Assembly (NCBI GenBank): GCA_965202735.1
Contig: OZ241844.1
Coordinates: 4,030,001-4,094,000 of the forward strand
Direction: 5' to 3'
Length of the DNA stretch: 64,000 bases
Source of the DNA: HK1 sp965202735
Lineage (GTDB): Bacteria > Pseudomonadota > Gammaproteobacteria > HK1
Below the pieces are notes generated by a model. It was not told the origin of the DNA, searched no databases, and saw only the letters and a list, made by a program, of their open reading frames with translations. Position 1 is the first letter of the stretch, and each line of letters begins with the position of its first letter. Shown piece by piece: positions 52,146 through 61,952 of the stretch. The translations under genes were made by a program, and so were the position numbers.

Positions 52146-52892
52146 CTACGGCGCAGGCACCTGAAAGATCTCCGAGAAGAGCGCCTTCATGTCCTCCCAG
52201 GAGCGGGCGTCGACCGCCTCGTCGTAGCGCAGCGGCAGGCCGTAGCGCTCGCCGTTCGCGGTCGCCTCGGGGTTGGTGAACCCGTGCAGCGCGCCCTCGT
52301 AGGCCACGAACCGGAAGTCGGCTTCGGCGGCCGCCATCTCCTCCTCGATGCCGGCGATCTCCTCGTCGGAGACGAGGCTGTCGGCGGCGCCGTGGCAGAC
52401 GAGCACCTTCGCCTTCACCTCGCCCTTCGACGGCCTGTGGAACGAGCCGAGCGAGCCGTGGAAGCTCACCACGCCCCTGAGATCCATGCCGATGCGTGCG
52501 CCGTGCAGCACCATGGCGCCGCCGAAGCAGTAGCCGATCGCCGCGATGCGGTCCGCATCGACGGTGGAATGTCCGGAGAGGACGTCGAATGCCGCCCTGA
52601 GCCGTGCGGCGCCGGCGTCCATGTCGCCCAGCACGGAGCTCATCAGGGCGCCCGCGCCTTCGGGGTCGGCGGCGGTGCGCCCGTCCCCGTACATGTCGAC
52701 CGCGAGCGCGGTGAAGCCGAGCTCCGCCAGCATGCGGGCGCGGCCCCGGATGTAGTCGTCGAGTCCCCACCACTCGTGCACCACCAGCACGCCGGGGCGC
52801 GGGCCGGCGCCGGCGGCGTCGTACGCGATGTGTCCCCTGCACGTGGTGTCGCCCGCGGCGTAGGTCACGTCCTCCGTTCCGATGTCCTTCAT
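52146..52892 (-). CDS. Dienelactone hydrolase family protein
   Basis: This is a 248-residue alpha/beta hydrolase. The nucleophilic Cys is in AAIGYCFGGAMVLHG (near residue 123), the Asp in CHGAADSLVSDEEIA (near 173), and the His in EGALHGFTNPEA (near 206), the Cys-Asp-His triad of dienelactone hydrolases. An N-terminal VLVVHEWWGLDDYIRGRARM follows the family. A strong ggaggag precedes the ATG. It could act in aromatic ring cleavage pathways or on other esters. Confidence 0.9.
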   Translation of the reverse strand: MKDIGTEDVTYAAGDTTCRGHIAYDAAGAGPRPGVLVVHEWWGLDDYIRGRARMLAELGFTALAVDMYGDGRTAADPEGAGALMSSVLGDMDAGAARLRAAFDVLSGHSTVDADRIAAIGYCFGGAMVLHGARIGMDLRGVVSFHGSLGSFHRPSKGEVKAKVLVCHGAADSLVSDEEIAGIEEEMAAAEADFRFVAYEGALHGFTNPEATANGERYGLPLRYDEAVDARSWEDMKALFSEIFQVPAP

Positions 52893-53017
52893 CTTCGGCT
52901 CCTCCGTGGTTCCGGCTGCCGTAGCGTACCCTGTCCGTATCCGCTTTCGCGCGAGAGACCGTCCTCGGCGCATTGTTGCGCCTCATCCCGCCCGGCGCCA
53001 CTTCCACGCCGCATGCG

Positions 53018-53209
53018 GCAGCCATTCCCGCCAGGCGGAGACATGCTCCCGAACTCCCCTCGGCCCGGCGCCCCGAGGGTCGAGACCGCGCCGGGGCCCC
53101 ACCACGATACGGCCGCGGCGGGTGGTCGGCTCCTCCGGGGTCGGCCCCATCGAGATCGCGCCGGGATCCACCACGGTACGGCCTCTTCCGGGCGCTGGCG
53201 GGAATCGCT
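53018..53209 (+). mobile_element. MITE-like element, enlarged copy
   Basis: It starts GGCAGCCATTCCCGCCAGGC and ends GGCGCTGGCGGGAATCGCT, as in the 122-bp family, but is about 192 bp long. It contains an internal partial duplication (accacgatacggcc and accacggtacggcc). No 9-bp flanking repeat was found. It lies in the 397-bp divergent gap upstream of hemB; no gene is seen there. Confidence 0.75.
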
Positions 53210-53289
53210 GGCCGGGTCGGTCGCGGCTTCAGAAATGCGGCCGGGTGGGTCATAGTCGGGCCGCCGGCCCACCGACCCGGAGATCGCCC

Positions 53290-54315
53290 ATGGACGCCAG
53301 AACGAGACTCGCGACCCACCCTCTCCGCAACCGGCCGCGCCGCCTGCGCCATACCGCCGGGCTTCGTGCAATGGTGCGGGAGACGGTGCTCGCCCCGGCC
53401 GACTTCATCTATCCGCTGTTCATCGTCCACGGCGAGAACGTGCGCGCTCCGATTCAATCGATGCCGGGGATCTGCCAGCTCTCCGTCGACCGGGCGATCG
53501 AAGAAGCGGGGAGAGCGGCGGCGGCCGGGGTCCGCGCGGTGCTCCTCTTCGGCATCCCCGCCTCCAAGGATCCGATCGGCAACGAGAGCTGCGACGACGA
53601 CGGCATCATCCAGCGCGCCGTCCGCGCGTTGAAGGAAGCGCTGCCCGATCTTCCGGTCGTCACCGACGTGTGCCTGTGCGAGTACACCGACCACGGCCAC
53701 TGCGGGGTGCTGAACCACGAGAACCCGGTGCTTCCGGCCGGCTACGTGCTGAACGACGAGACCCTCGACATCCTCGCCCGCGTCGCGGTGAGCCACGCGC
53801 GGGCCGGCGCCGACATCGTCGCGCCGAGCGGCATGATCGACGGCATGGTCGCCGCCATCCGCGAGGGGCTCGACGAGCACGGATACGATCACGTCCCCAT
53901 CATGTCGTACGCCATCAAGTACGCCTCGGCGTTCTACGGACCGTTTCGGGACGCCGCGCAGGGCGCACCGAAGTTCGGCGACCGGCGCACCCACCAGATG
54001 GATCCCGGAAACGTGCGGGAGGCGCTCCGGGAGGCGGCGCTCGACATCGAGGAAGGGGCCGACTTCCTCATGGTCAAGCCCGCCCTCGCCTACCTCGACG
54101 TCATTCGCCGGGTGCACGATGCGCACCCCGAGGCGCCGATGGTCGCGTACAACGTGAGCGGGGAGTACTCGATGGTCAAGGCGGCCGGCGAGCGCGGCTG
54201 GCTCGACGAGCGATCGATTGCCCTGGAGAACCTCACCGCCATCAGGCGGGCCGGCGCCGACCTGATCATCACCTACCACGCGCTCGAGGCCGCGGGCTGG
54301 CTGAAGGCCGGCTGA
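53290..54315 (+). CDS. hemB: Delta-aminolevulinic acid dehydratase (porphobilinogen synthase)
   Basis: This enzyme condenses two aminolevulinates to porphobilinogen in haem synthesis. The 341-residue protein has the Zn-binding DVCLCEYTDHGHCGVLNHEN (about residues 126-145) and the Schiff-base lysines in PIMSYAIKYASAFYGPFRDA and FLMVKPALAYLDVIRR. The N-terminal RPRRLRHTAGLRAMVRET is typical. The stop codon lies inside the first unit of a 16-bp tandem repeat. Confidence 0.96.
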   Translation: MDARTRLATHPLRNRPRRLRHTAGLRAMVRETVLAPADFIYPLFIVHGENVRAPIQSMPGICQLSVDRAIEEAGRAAAAGVRAVLLFGIPASKDPIGNESCDDDGIIQRAVRALKEALPDLPVVTDVCLCEYTDHGHCGVLNHENPVLPAGYVLNDETLDILARVAVSHARAGADIVAPSGMIDGMVAAIREGLDEHGYDHVPIMSYAIKYASAFYGPFRDAAQGAPKFGDRRTHQMDPGNVREALREAALDIEEGADFLMVKPALAYLDVIRRVHDAHPEAPMVAYNVSGEYSMVKAAGERGWLDERSIALENLTAIRRAGADLIITYHALEAAGWLKAG

Positions 54316-54471
54316 CCAGAGGGCCCTCTGACCGGTAGGTCCTCTGACCGAAGGGCCCTCTGACTGGTAGGCCCTCTGACCGAAGGGCCCTCTGACCGAA
54401 GGGCCCTCTGACCGAAGGGCCCTCTGACCGAAGGGCCCTCTGACCGAAGGGCCCTCTGACCGGTGGGCCGG
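54312..54471. repeat. Ten 16-bp tandem units after hemB
   Basis: Ten units of ctgaccgaagggccct and close variants follow each other without gaps. Six central ones are perfect or nearly so. Each contains the palindrome AGGGCCCT. The array begins within the hemB stop codon and ends 34 bp before the convergent cupin gene, so it occupies the whole terminator region. Confidence 0.97.
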
Positions 54472-54505
54472 CCGACCGGGAGGCTTGCGGACCGTCCGGC
54501 GCCGC

Positions 54506-55072
54506 TCAGGCGGCGCGCACGTAGTACAGGTAGGAATCGAAGTCGAACGGCTCCTCGACGCCGCTCGCCGGGTGGAACAGCGACCGCGGCCGGGTGCTGA
54601 GCGGACCCAGGTAGACGTGCAGGGCGCGGCAGGTCTCACCGGGCTCGGCGCTGATCGCGTGCACGGTGCGCTCCCGGAGCGCGATGACCTCCCCGGGGCG
54701 CACCATCCGCCGGGTCGCGAGCCGCACCCGGCCGTCGGCGCGGCGGAAGAACCGGTTCCGCTCACCGCCCTCGAACACGCCGATCACCGCGCACATCGCG
54801 TGATCGTGCGGCGGCTGCAGGTGGCCGGGCTCGGTCTCGACGATGGTCACGGTCGCGGCTTCGTCCTCGAACAGCGTCAGGTCGCGACCGAGCAGCAGGT
54901 CGCCACCGCGCCGGGCATGGATGGAGTCGAGCCGCGGCAGGGTCACGATGCCGGAGGCGAGCGCCCGCACCGCCTCGCGCACCACCGCCCGGGTCGCGGT
55001 CACCGGATCGTTCGCCGAAGCCGCGTCCCGGCACTCGTTCACGAACTGTCCGGTATCGAATGGCGTGGCCAT
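54506..55072 (-). CDS. Cysteine-dioxygenase-like cupin protein
   Basis: This 188-residue single-domain cupin has metal-binding motif 1 HLQPPHDHAMCAVIGVFEGG (about residues 83-102) and motif 2 including RTVHAISAEPGETCRALHVY (about residues 136-155). This matches predicted metal-dependent cupins related to cysteine dioxygenase. The substrate is unknown. It is followed upstream on the same strand by an esterase gene, 8 bp away, suggesting one transcript with rhlB. Confidence 0.75.
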   Translation of the reverse strand: MATPFDTGQFVNECRDAASANDPVTATRAVVREAVRALASGIVTLPRLDSIHARRGGDLLLGRDLTLFEDEAATVTIVETEPGHLQPPHDHAMCAVIGVFEGGERNRFFRRADGRVRLATRRMVRPGEVIALRERTVHAISAEPGETCRALHVYLGPLSTRPRSLFHPASGVEEPFDFDSYLYYVRAA

Positions 55073-55080
55073 GATGCCCC

Positions 55081-55770
55081 TCACCGGCCCGCAAGCACCC
55101 TGTGCAGCCAGCTCGCGATGTCCCTGATCTCCTCGGCGCATACCGAATGCGGCATCGGATAGGTGTGGACCTCGACGGTATATCCGAGCTCGGACATCGC
55201 GGCCCGGGAGCGCTCCGAGAGCGCGAGGGCGATCACCGGGTCCTGGCTTCCGTGGGCGAGGAAGATCGGCACGTTGCGGCTTGCGGGATGCGCCTCCGCC
55301 GCCAGCGACTCGGCCACCGGCAGGTAGGTCGACAGCGCAAGGATGCCGGCGACCCGGAACGGAAGACGCAGGCCCGCGAACAGGGCGATGGCGCCGCCCT
55401 GGGAGAACCCCGCGAGCACGATGCGCTCTGCGGCGATGCCGCGGGCGACCTGCCCGTCCACCAGCGCCCGGGCGATGCCGGCCGACGCCCGCACGCCCGC
55501 CTCGTCCGCCCGGCGGTCGAGCTCGGGTCCCGCAATGTCGTACCAGGCGCGCATCGCCATTCCGCCGTTGACGGTGACGGGGCGCACCGGCGCGTGCGGG
55601 AACACGTAGCGGACGTCATCGAGCCCGGCGCGGCCGAGCTCCGCGGCGACCGGCTCGAAATCGTGTCCGTCGGCGCCGAGGCCATGGAGCCAGACGACGG
55701 CCGCGGTCGCGGGCCCGGACGGCTCGACGACGACGGGCGGGTCGAGCTCCCCGAGCTCCTCCGCCTTCAC
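55081..55770 (-). CDS. Carboxylesterase/phospholipase family alpha/beta hydrolase
   Basis: This 229-residue hydrolase has an oxyanion strand AAVVWLHGLGADGHDFEPV, nucleophile VLAGFSQGGAIALFAG (Ser near residue 123), Asp in LAHGSQDPVIALALS (near residue 177) and His in YPMPHSVCAEEI (near residue 208). This is the EstB/YpfH-type carboxylesterase. The GTG at 55770 overlaps the rhlB stop (GTGA), so it is translated with the helicase gene. Confidence 0.9.
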   Translation of the reverse strand: MKAEELGELDPPVVVEPSGPATAAVVWLHGLGADGHDFEPVAAELGRAGLDDVRYVFPHAPVRPVTVNGGMAMRAWYDIAGPELDRRADEAGVRASAGIARALVDGQVARGIAAERIVLAGFSQGGAIALFAGLRLPFRVAGILALSTYLPVAESLAAEAHPASRNVPIFLAHGSQDPVIALALSERSRAAMSELGYTVEVHTYPMPHSVCAEEIRDIASWLHRVLAGR

Positions 55771-57068
55771 GGACGGCTCTCCCGCGGCCGGCGGCGCGGT
55801 CCACCGGTGCGGCCTTTGCCGGGGCGGCTGTTGCCGCCGCCCCGGGGCCGGCTCTGCCGGTGCGAATGCCGGAGTGCGGCCGGGGGTGCGGGGTCCGCCA
55901 TCAGCTCCGCGCTCGCCACCTCGGCGGGGATGGCCTGTCCGATGAAGGCTTCGATGTCGGTCAGCGAATAGCAGAACCGCTCGCACGAGAAGCTCACCGC
56001 ATCGCCCTTCGCACCGGCGCGGGCGGTCCGGCCGACACGGTGCACGTAGTCCTCGGCGTCCTGCGGCAGGTCGTAGTTGAAGACGTGGCTCACGTTCGGA
56101 ATATGCAGCCCCCGGGCCGCGACGTCGGTGGCGAGGAGGATCGGCAGCTCGCCCTGCTTGAACCCGTCGAGCAGCGCCAGGCGCTGGTTCTGAGGCACGT
56201 CGCCGGTCAGCATCCCGGCGGAGAAGCCGTTGCCGGCCAGCCAGGCGTCGACCCTCTCCGCCTCGCGCTTGGTGTTGAAGAAGATGATCGTGCGGGTGAC
56301 GTCCATGCGCCTGAGAAGTCCGATGAGAAGAGGGATCTTCTCGTTCTCGCCGACATGAAAGAGACGCTGGCTGACGGAGGCGACGGTGACGTGGTCCTCG
56401 GGTGTCGCGTCGACCATCGTCGGCGAGTTCATGTGCTCGTAGGCGAGCTCGCGGACCCGCATCGACAGCGTGGCCGAGAACAGGAGGCTGAGCCGTTTCT
56501 GCGGGGGCGGCATGCGTCTCAGCAGGTAGCGGATGTCGCGGATGAATCCCAGGTCGAACATCCGGTCCGCCTCGTCGAGCACCGCCACCCGCACGGCCCC
56601 GAGGTGATAGATCTTCTGCTTGAAGTAGTCGATGAGCCGTCCCGGAGTGCCGATCAGCACGTCGAGGCCGTCGCGCAGCATCTGGCGCTGGGAGTCGTAG
56701 CCGGTCCCGCCGAACACGACTCCGAACCGCAGGCCGGTGTGCAGGCCGATCTGCTCGGCGTCCCTGTGAATCTGGACCGCCAGCTCGCGGGTGGGCGCGA
56801 TCACGAGAGCGCGGGGCTGCCCGTCTCCGGCACTGGCGGGGCGCGGCTCGCGCAGCAGCAGGTTCATGATCCCGACCAGGAACGCGGCGGTCTTTCCGGT
56901 GCCGGTCTGCGCCTGTCCTTCGACGTCGCGGCCCGCGAGCACCGCGGGCAGCGACTGCGCCTGGATCGGGGTGCAGTACTCGAAGCCGGCGTCCCCGAGA
57001 CCGCGCAGGATCGACGGCTCGAGGTCCAGGCTCGCGAACTTCACGTGGGTGAGCAGCCGCTCGGTCAT
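55767..57068 (-). CDS. rhlB: DEAD-box ATP-dependent RNA helicase RhlB
   Basis: RhlB unwinds RNA for the degradosome. The 433-residue protein begins MTERLLTHVKFASLDLEPSI and has the Q motif YCTPIQAQSLP. Motif I is AQTGTGKTAAF (about residues 53-63), DEAD is in VAVLDEADRMFDLGF, SAT is in LLFSATLSM, and the C-terminal HRVGRTARAGAKGDAVSF holds motif VI. The tail is Arg/Gly-rich. Divergent placement beside trxA-rho is the same as in Escherichia coli, which supports RhlB over RhlE and a gammaproteobacterial origin. Confidence 0.92.
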   Translation of the reverse strand: MTERLLTHVKFASLDLEPSILRGLGDAGFEYCTPIQAQSLPAVLAGRDVEGQAQTGTGKTAAFLVGIMNLLLREPRPASAGDGQPRALVIAPTRELAVQIHRDAEQIGLHTGLRFGVVFGGTGYDSQRQMLRDGLDVLIGTPGRLIDYFKQKIYHLGAVRVAVLDEADRMFDLGFIRDIRYLLRRMPPPQKRLSLLFSATLSMRVRELAYEHMNSPTMVDATPEDHVTVASVSQRLFHVGENEKIPLLIGLLRRMDVTRTIIFFNTKREAERVDAWLAGNGFSAGMLTGDVPQNQRLALLDGFKQGELPILLATDVAARGLHIPNVSHVFNYDLPQDAEDYVHRVGRTARAGAKGDAVSFSCERFCYSLTDIEAFIGQAIPAEVASAELMADPAPPAALRHSHRQSRPRGGGNSRPGKGRTGGPRRRPRESRP

Positions 57069-57359
57069 CGGCCTGCCACCGGGAGGCTGCCGCGGCCCCG
57101 CACGCCGGGGAGGGTCGGGCCCGCGTCACCGGCGGGTCGCGCGTCCATGCGAAGTGAGTCCATCCGGATGGTCATGGTTACCTCTGCTCGACGTTTCTGG
57201 TGTTCGACGTTTCTGGAATAACCCGTTGAGTTCCGTACGATTCTGGCTTGCCGTGCGCCTCGGGCCGTCCGAACGGCGAACAATCGGCCCGATGGAGCTT
57301 GAATTGCCGAATCGAATCCGCTCACAATCGCCCACGCTCGACACCTGGAGGCAACCGCA

Positions 57360-57686
57360 GTGAGCGACAAGATCGTTCATGTCACCGACGGAAGCTTTGA
57401 GGAAGATGTCCTCAAGGCCGAGGATCCCGTACTCGTCGACTACTGGGCGGAATGGTGCGGTCCATGCAAGGCCATCGCACCGGTTCTGGGCGAGATCGCC
57501 GAAGAATACGCAGGACGGCTCAAGATCGCAAAGCTGAACATCGACGAGAACCCGTCGACTCCGCCGAAGTACGGTATCCGGGGAATCCCGACCCTGATGC
57601 TCTTCAAGGACGGCAACGTCGAGGCGACGAAGGTAGGCGCCCTCTCGAAGTCCCAGCTCGCAGCGTTTCTCGACAGCAACATCTGA
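57360..57686 (+). CDS. trxA: Thioredoxin
   Basis: This 108-residue cytoplasmic disulfide reductase has the active site YWAEWCGPCKAIAPVL (Cys pair near residues 33 and 36), the cis-Pro GIPTLMLFKDG and start VHVTDGSFEEDVLKA. It starts at a GTG after a weak gag-containing region. A perfect 16-bp hairpin follows its stop by 5 bp. The rhlB/trxA/rho neighbourhood is conserved in Gammaproteobacteria. Confidence 0.97.
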   Translation: MSDKIVHVTDGSFEEDVLKAEDPVLVDYWAEWCGPCKAIAPVLGEIAEEYAGRLKIAKLNIDENPSTPPKYGIRGIPTLMLFKDGNVEATKVGALSKSQLAAFLDSNI

Positions 57687-57691
57687 ACCGG

Positions 57692-57732
57692 GGACGCCGG
57701 TGGCGCATCGTCCCGGTGCGCCACCGGCGTCC
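57692..57732. terminator. Strong hairpin between trxA and rho
   Basis: A perfect 16-bp inverted repeat, ggacgccggtggcgca and tgcgccaccggcgtcc, with a 9-nt loop starts 5 bp after the trxA stop. It has no T-run, so it is either a hairpin-only terminator, an mRNA 3'-end stabiliser or part of the rho leader. Confidence 0.7.
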
Positions 57733-57816
57733 GGCGCAGACCTGCTCCGGACGGAAGAATTCCCCGAACGCTTCGGGTGGACGCTGCCCGGACACCATGA
57801 TAGCTTTGGCGTTCAA

Positions 57817-57839
57817 AGGCGGCCCGAGCGAGGCCGCCT
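57817..57839 (+). promoter_or_regulatory. Hairpin in the rho leader
   Basis: A perfect 8-bp stem (aggcggcc and ggccgcct, 7-nt loop) lies about 137 bp before the rho start. Rho genes are known to be autoregulated by premature termination in their leaders. The 289-bp region between trxA and rho contains no gene and fits such a leader, but attenuation here is inference. Confidence 0.4.
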
Positions 57840-57975
57840 GACGCTTCAAACACCCCATACAAGCCTCAAAGCCAAAGCCCGGCGTCGATCTCCGTGCATC
57901 CCGCACAGTGGAGTTCGTGCGCATCGATCCAGTCCCCGTGCGCTGCACCAGCGCGACGCAACCAACTCGAAATTC

Positions 57976-59235
<1,260 letters not shown>

Positions 59236-59477
59236 CGCATCGAGGTGCCGACGGGTCGATCCACGCCCGGTGTGAGCATTGATTGCCCGCGGAAATATTG
59301 ATTACCACCCGAAATGTAGTAACCTCGCGTTGTCGGCATGTATGGCGCGGGAAGAACCGATCGGCTGCACATGCGTGGAACGCCGGAGATGTCGACATGA
59401 TATGCGCCCGAATGGCGCAGCACTTCCCGTGCGGACAGGAATCTCGACCAACGAACTTCAGGGAGCTGACTCATCTC

Positions 59478-60062
59478 ATGGCAAATCTTGCAAGTGCTTT
59501 GAAGGAAGAAATCGGCCGGCTCGCGCGCAGGGAAATCCGCCAGCAAACGGCCGCCATGGCCAGGACCGTGGCGCAGTGCGAGCGGGAGATTGCCGCATTG
59601 AAACGCCAGATTGGCGAGTCCCGGCGCAAACCCTCCGGGCGGAGCGCACCCGAGCCGGCCGCCGGCGGGAAGAAAGCAGGCGGAAAGAAGACGGTCGCAG
59701 CCGCACCGGAATCCGGCTCCGGCCAGAAGTCCTCACGCACGCGCTTTTCCGCGGAGATCCTGAAGGCGCACCGCAAACGCCTCGATCTGTCGGCCGACAA
59801 CTACGGCAAGCTCATCGGGGTTTCGGGACTGTCGATCTACAACTGGGAGCAGGGGAAGGCGCAGCCCCGGGAGAGCAGCATCGCAGCCCTGATGTCGGTC
59901 AGGGGAATCGGAAAACGCGAAGCCGCCAGACGCCTCGGAGAGCCTGCGGCGCCAAAGGCGAAAGCCAGGGCCAAAACCGGGTCCAGGACGAAGGCGAAGG
60001 CGAAGCTCCAGGCGCAGAATGGCAAGACACAGGCCGGCGAGCAGGACACGAAAGAGAGCTGA
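59478..60062 (+). CDS. Helix-turn-helix (XRE-like) DNA-binding protein with basic tails
   Basis: In this 194-residue protein a coiled N-terminal region (LASALKEEIGRLARREIRQQ, then AALKRQIGESRRK) leads into an Ala/Lys-rich linker. A central XRE-type domain follows: LKAHRKRLDLSADNYGKLIG, then VSGLSIYNWEQGKAQPRESS (about residues 95-135). A long Lys/Ala-rich tail resembles histone-like DNA-binding tails. The ATG at 59478 starts MANLASALKEEI; longer frames upstream are weakly supported. Regulated genes are unknown. Confidence 0.75.
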   Translation: MANLASALKEEIGRLARREIRQQTAAMARTVAQCEREIAALKRQIGESRRKPSGRSAPEPAAGGKKAGGKKTVAAAPESGSGQKSSRTRFSAEILKAHRKRLDLSADNYGKLIGVSGLSIYNWEQGKAQPRESSIAALMSVRGIGKREAARRLGEPAAPKAKARAKTGSRTKAKAKLQAQNGKTQAGEQDTKES

Positions 60063-60074
60063 GCCGGCCGGAAT

Positions 60075-60111
60075 CGCGCGTCCGGGCCGGCCGGGCCGGG
60101 CCGGACGCGCG
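60075..60111. terminator. Bidirectional hairpin between convergent genes
   Basis: An 11-bp perfect stem, cgcgcgtccgg and ccggacgcgcg, with a GC-rich loop lies 13 bp after the stop of the helix-turn-helix gene. The gap to the convergent nitroreductase is 256 bp and also holds three approximate catggcctcggg units at about 60155-60193, but no gene. Confidence 0.65.
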
Positions 60112-60318
60112 AACCTGATTCCGCGCCTTCAATCCCGTACCCGGACGGAACGTTCATGGCCTCGGGTCCATGGCCTCGGGCTCATGGTCTCGGCGGCGCC
60201 GGCCGCCCCATGGCGCGGAGCAGGGAGTGGCCGGGTCCGCCGAGGTCCACACCCTGGATCCGGCGCCGTCTCTCTCGCCTTGCGTTCAGACCTGCTTCAC
60301 CGCAAACCGCTACCGGCG

Positions 60319-60963
60319 TCAGGCCCACGGCGGCTTTGTGTCCCACCGCTCCCAGCTCGTGGTTTCCGATGTCGGAAGCCTCCTCGTCGGTCCGAATCTT
60401 CCTCTCGGATACCCCAGGGGAATGCAGCAGTGGAACCCGACGTCCCGTGGAATGCCGAACATCGCGTACACCCTCTCCATCACCTGCGGATGCAGCGTCG
60501 TCAGCACCGATCCGATACCCAGCGCACGCGCCGCCAGCAGAAGGTTCTGCACGGGAGGGTATACCGAATGGGCCACCTCCTTCCCACCCACCGCCAGTGC
60601 GAGGATGATCGCCGGAGCATCCACGATCTCGTCCGCGAGCCGCGCCGGCATTTCATAGACGGAGCCGGGCGGGATGTCCTCCTTGCCGGTCCACCCGTAT
60701 TCGTCCCGGCGCTTCGCCCACCACGCCTCGTGGTACAGCTTCCCGAACTCCCTGATCCGATCCCGGTTCCGCACGACGAGGAACCGCGCCGGCTGCGTGT
60801 TGCCGCCGCTCGGCGCCTTGGAGGCGGCATCGAGGAGAATCTTCAGGGACGTGTCCGAAATCGGCCGATGCGGATCGAGCCGGCGAATGGCGCGCTGTGT
60901 GAACATTGCTTCTCCGACCGGCATGTCGAGCTCGGACGGAGCGTCCAGGCGGATCATTTCCAT
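60319..60963 (-). CDS. Nitroreductase family flavoprotein
   Basis: This 214-residue FMN-binding protein has the family start MFTQRAIRRLDPHRPISDTS, then ASKAPSGGNTQPARFLVVRN (about residues 48-67). A dimer-interface helix reads VYPPVQNLLLAARALGIGSV, and the C-terminal GFHCCIPLGYPRGRFGP is typical. These enzymes reduce nitro groups, quinones or other electrophiles with NAD(P)H. The ATG at 60963 is likely, but M at 60957 is possible. It is upstream of the liv transporter on the same strand side but not linked closely. Confidence 0.88.
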   Translation of the reverse strand: MEMIRLDAPSELDMPVGEAMFTQRAIRRLDPHRPISDTSLKILLDAASKAPSGGNTQPARFLVVRNRDRIREFGKLYHEAWWAKRRDEYGWTGKEDIPPGSVYEMPARLADEIVDAPAIILALAVGGKEVAHSVYPPVQNLLLAARALGIGSVLTTLHPQVMERVYAMFGIPRDVGFHCCIPLGYPRGRFGPTRRLPTSETTSWERWDTKPPWA

Positions 60964-61211
60964 GGAGGGGATCCTCGGGAGGCCGGGGTCGTCGGGCGGA
61001 TGTTGCCTGCCTGTGCGCCGAAACGAAACCGTCGGTGACGGCTTCACCGGATACGTGGACAGAGCCGGGCGGAGGCTCGCGGCGGCAGGAGCCGCTCTCG
61101 AAGCCGCCGCTCGGCCGGCGAAAACGAACCGGGCCCGCCTGATGCAGGTCGGGCCGGCCGGGGTCGATCGACCTGCCGCGCATCCGGCCCGGCTCAGGCG
61201 ATCCAGCCGGC

Positions 61212-61949
61212 TCAGGCGATCCAGAACGCCTTTTCCAGGTCCTCGAACTCCGAGACCGGCCCCTCGTACTTGTTCCGTCCGAGCTCGAGCACGTAGACGT
61301 AGTCCGCGATCTTCAGGGCGTGGCGTATCTCCTGATCCACGAGCAGGATGGTGAGGCCCTCGCGTTCGGTGAGGTACGACAGCATCTCGTACACCTCCTC
61401 GGACAGCATCCTCGACAGCCCCGCCGTCGGTTCGTCCACCAGCAGCATCTTCGGCTCCGTCATCAGGGTGCGGCCGATCTCCACCATCCGCTGCTGGCCC
61501 CCGGACAGCTCGCCCGTTGCCTGCTTGCGCTTGTCCCTGAGGACGGGGAAACGTTCGTAGTTCGCCTCCATCTTCTCCCGAACCTGCTTGCGGTCGCGCC
61601 GGAAGGTCCAGCCGCCGAGCTCGAGGTTCTCCTCGACCGACATGTCCCTGAAGATCCCCGGCTGCTGCGGGATGTAGGCGAGGCCCTTGAGGATCCGCTG
61701 GTGGGGCGGAACGGCGAGGATGCTCTCGTTCTCGATCCTGATGTCCCCCGAGTTCGGCTTGAGGAACCCTGAAGCCGCCTTGAGCGCCGTCGACTTTCCG
61801 ACGCCGTTGGCGCCGAGGACGGCGGTGATCCGGTGGCGCCGCGCGATGACGTTCAGGCCCTGAAGGATGTTGAGGTCGCGGTAGTAGCCGACGTAGAGGT
61901 CCTGCATCTCGAGGACCGCGTCTTCGATCGGAACGGGCCTGGCTTCCAT
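61212..61949 (-). CDS. livF: Branched-chain amino acid-type ABC transporter ATPase, LivF
   Basis: This 245-residue ATPase has Walker A in LGANGVGKSTALKAASG (about residues 45-61), the signature TGELSGGQQRMVEIGRTL, Walker B in MLLVDEPTAGLSRML and the switch His. The sequence QQPGIFRDMSVEENLELG is typical of LivF. It lies 3 bp downstream of livG. It energises uptake of branched-chain amino acids or related amides; the substrate cannot be defined without the binding protein. Confidence 0.92.
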   Translation of the reverse strand: MEARPVPIEDAVLEMQDLYVGYYRDLNILQGLNVIARRHRITAVLGANGVGKSTALKAASGFLKPNSGDIRIENESILAVPPHQRILKGLAYIPQQPGIFRDMSVEENLELGGWTFRRDRKQVREKMEANYERFPVLRDKRKQATGELSGGQQRMVEIGRTLMTEPKMLLVDEPTAGLSRMLSEEVYEMLSYLTEREGLTILLVDQEIRHALKIADYVYVLELGRNKYEGPVSEFEDLEKAFWIA

Positions 61950-61952
61950 CGT

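Noticed and set aside
52042..54765. A 907-codon minus-strand open frame
   Set aside because: It runs antisense across hemB and out of frame through the dienelactone hydrolase gene; its repetitive Arg/Pro/Ser-rich translation shows no domain.
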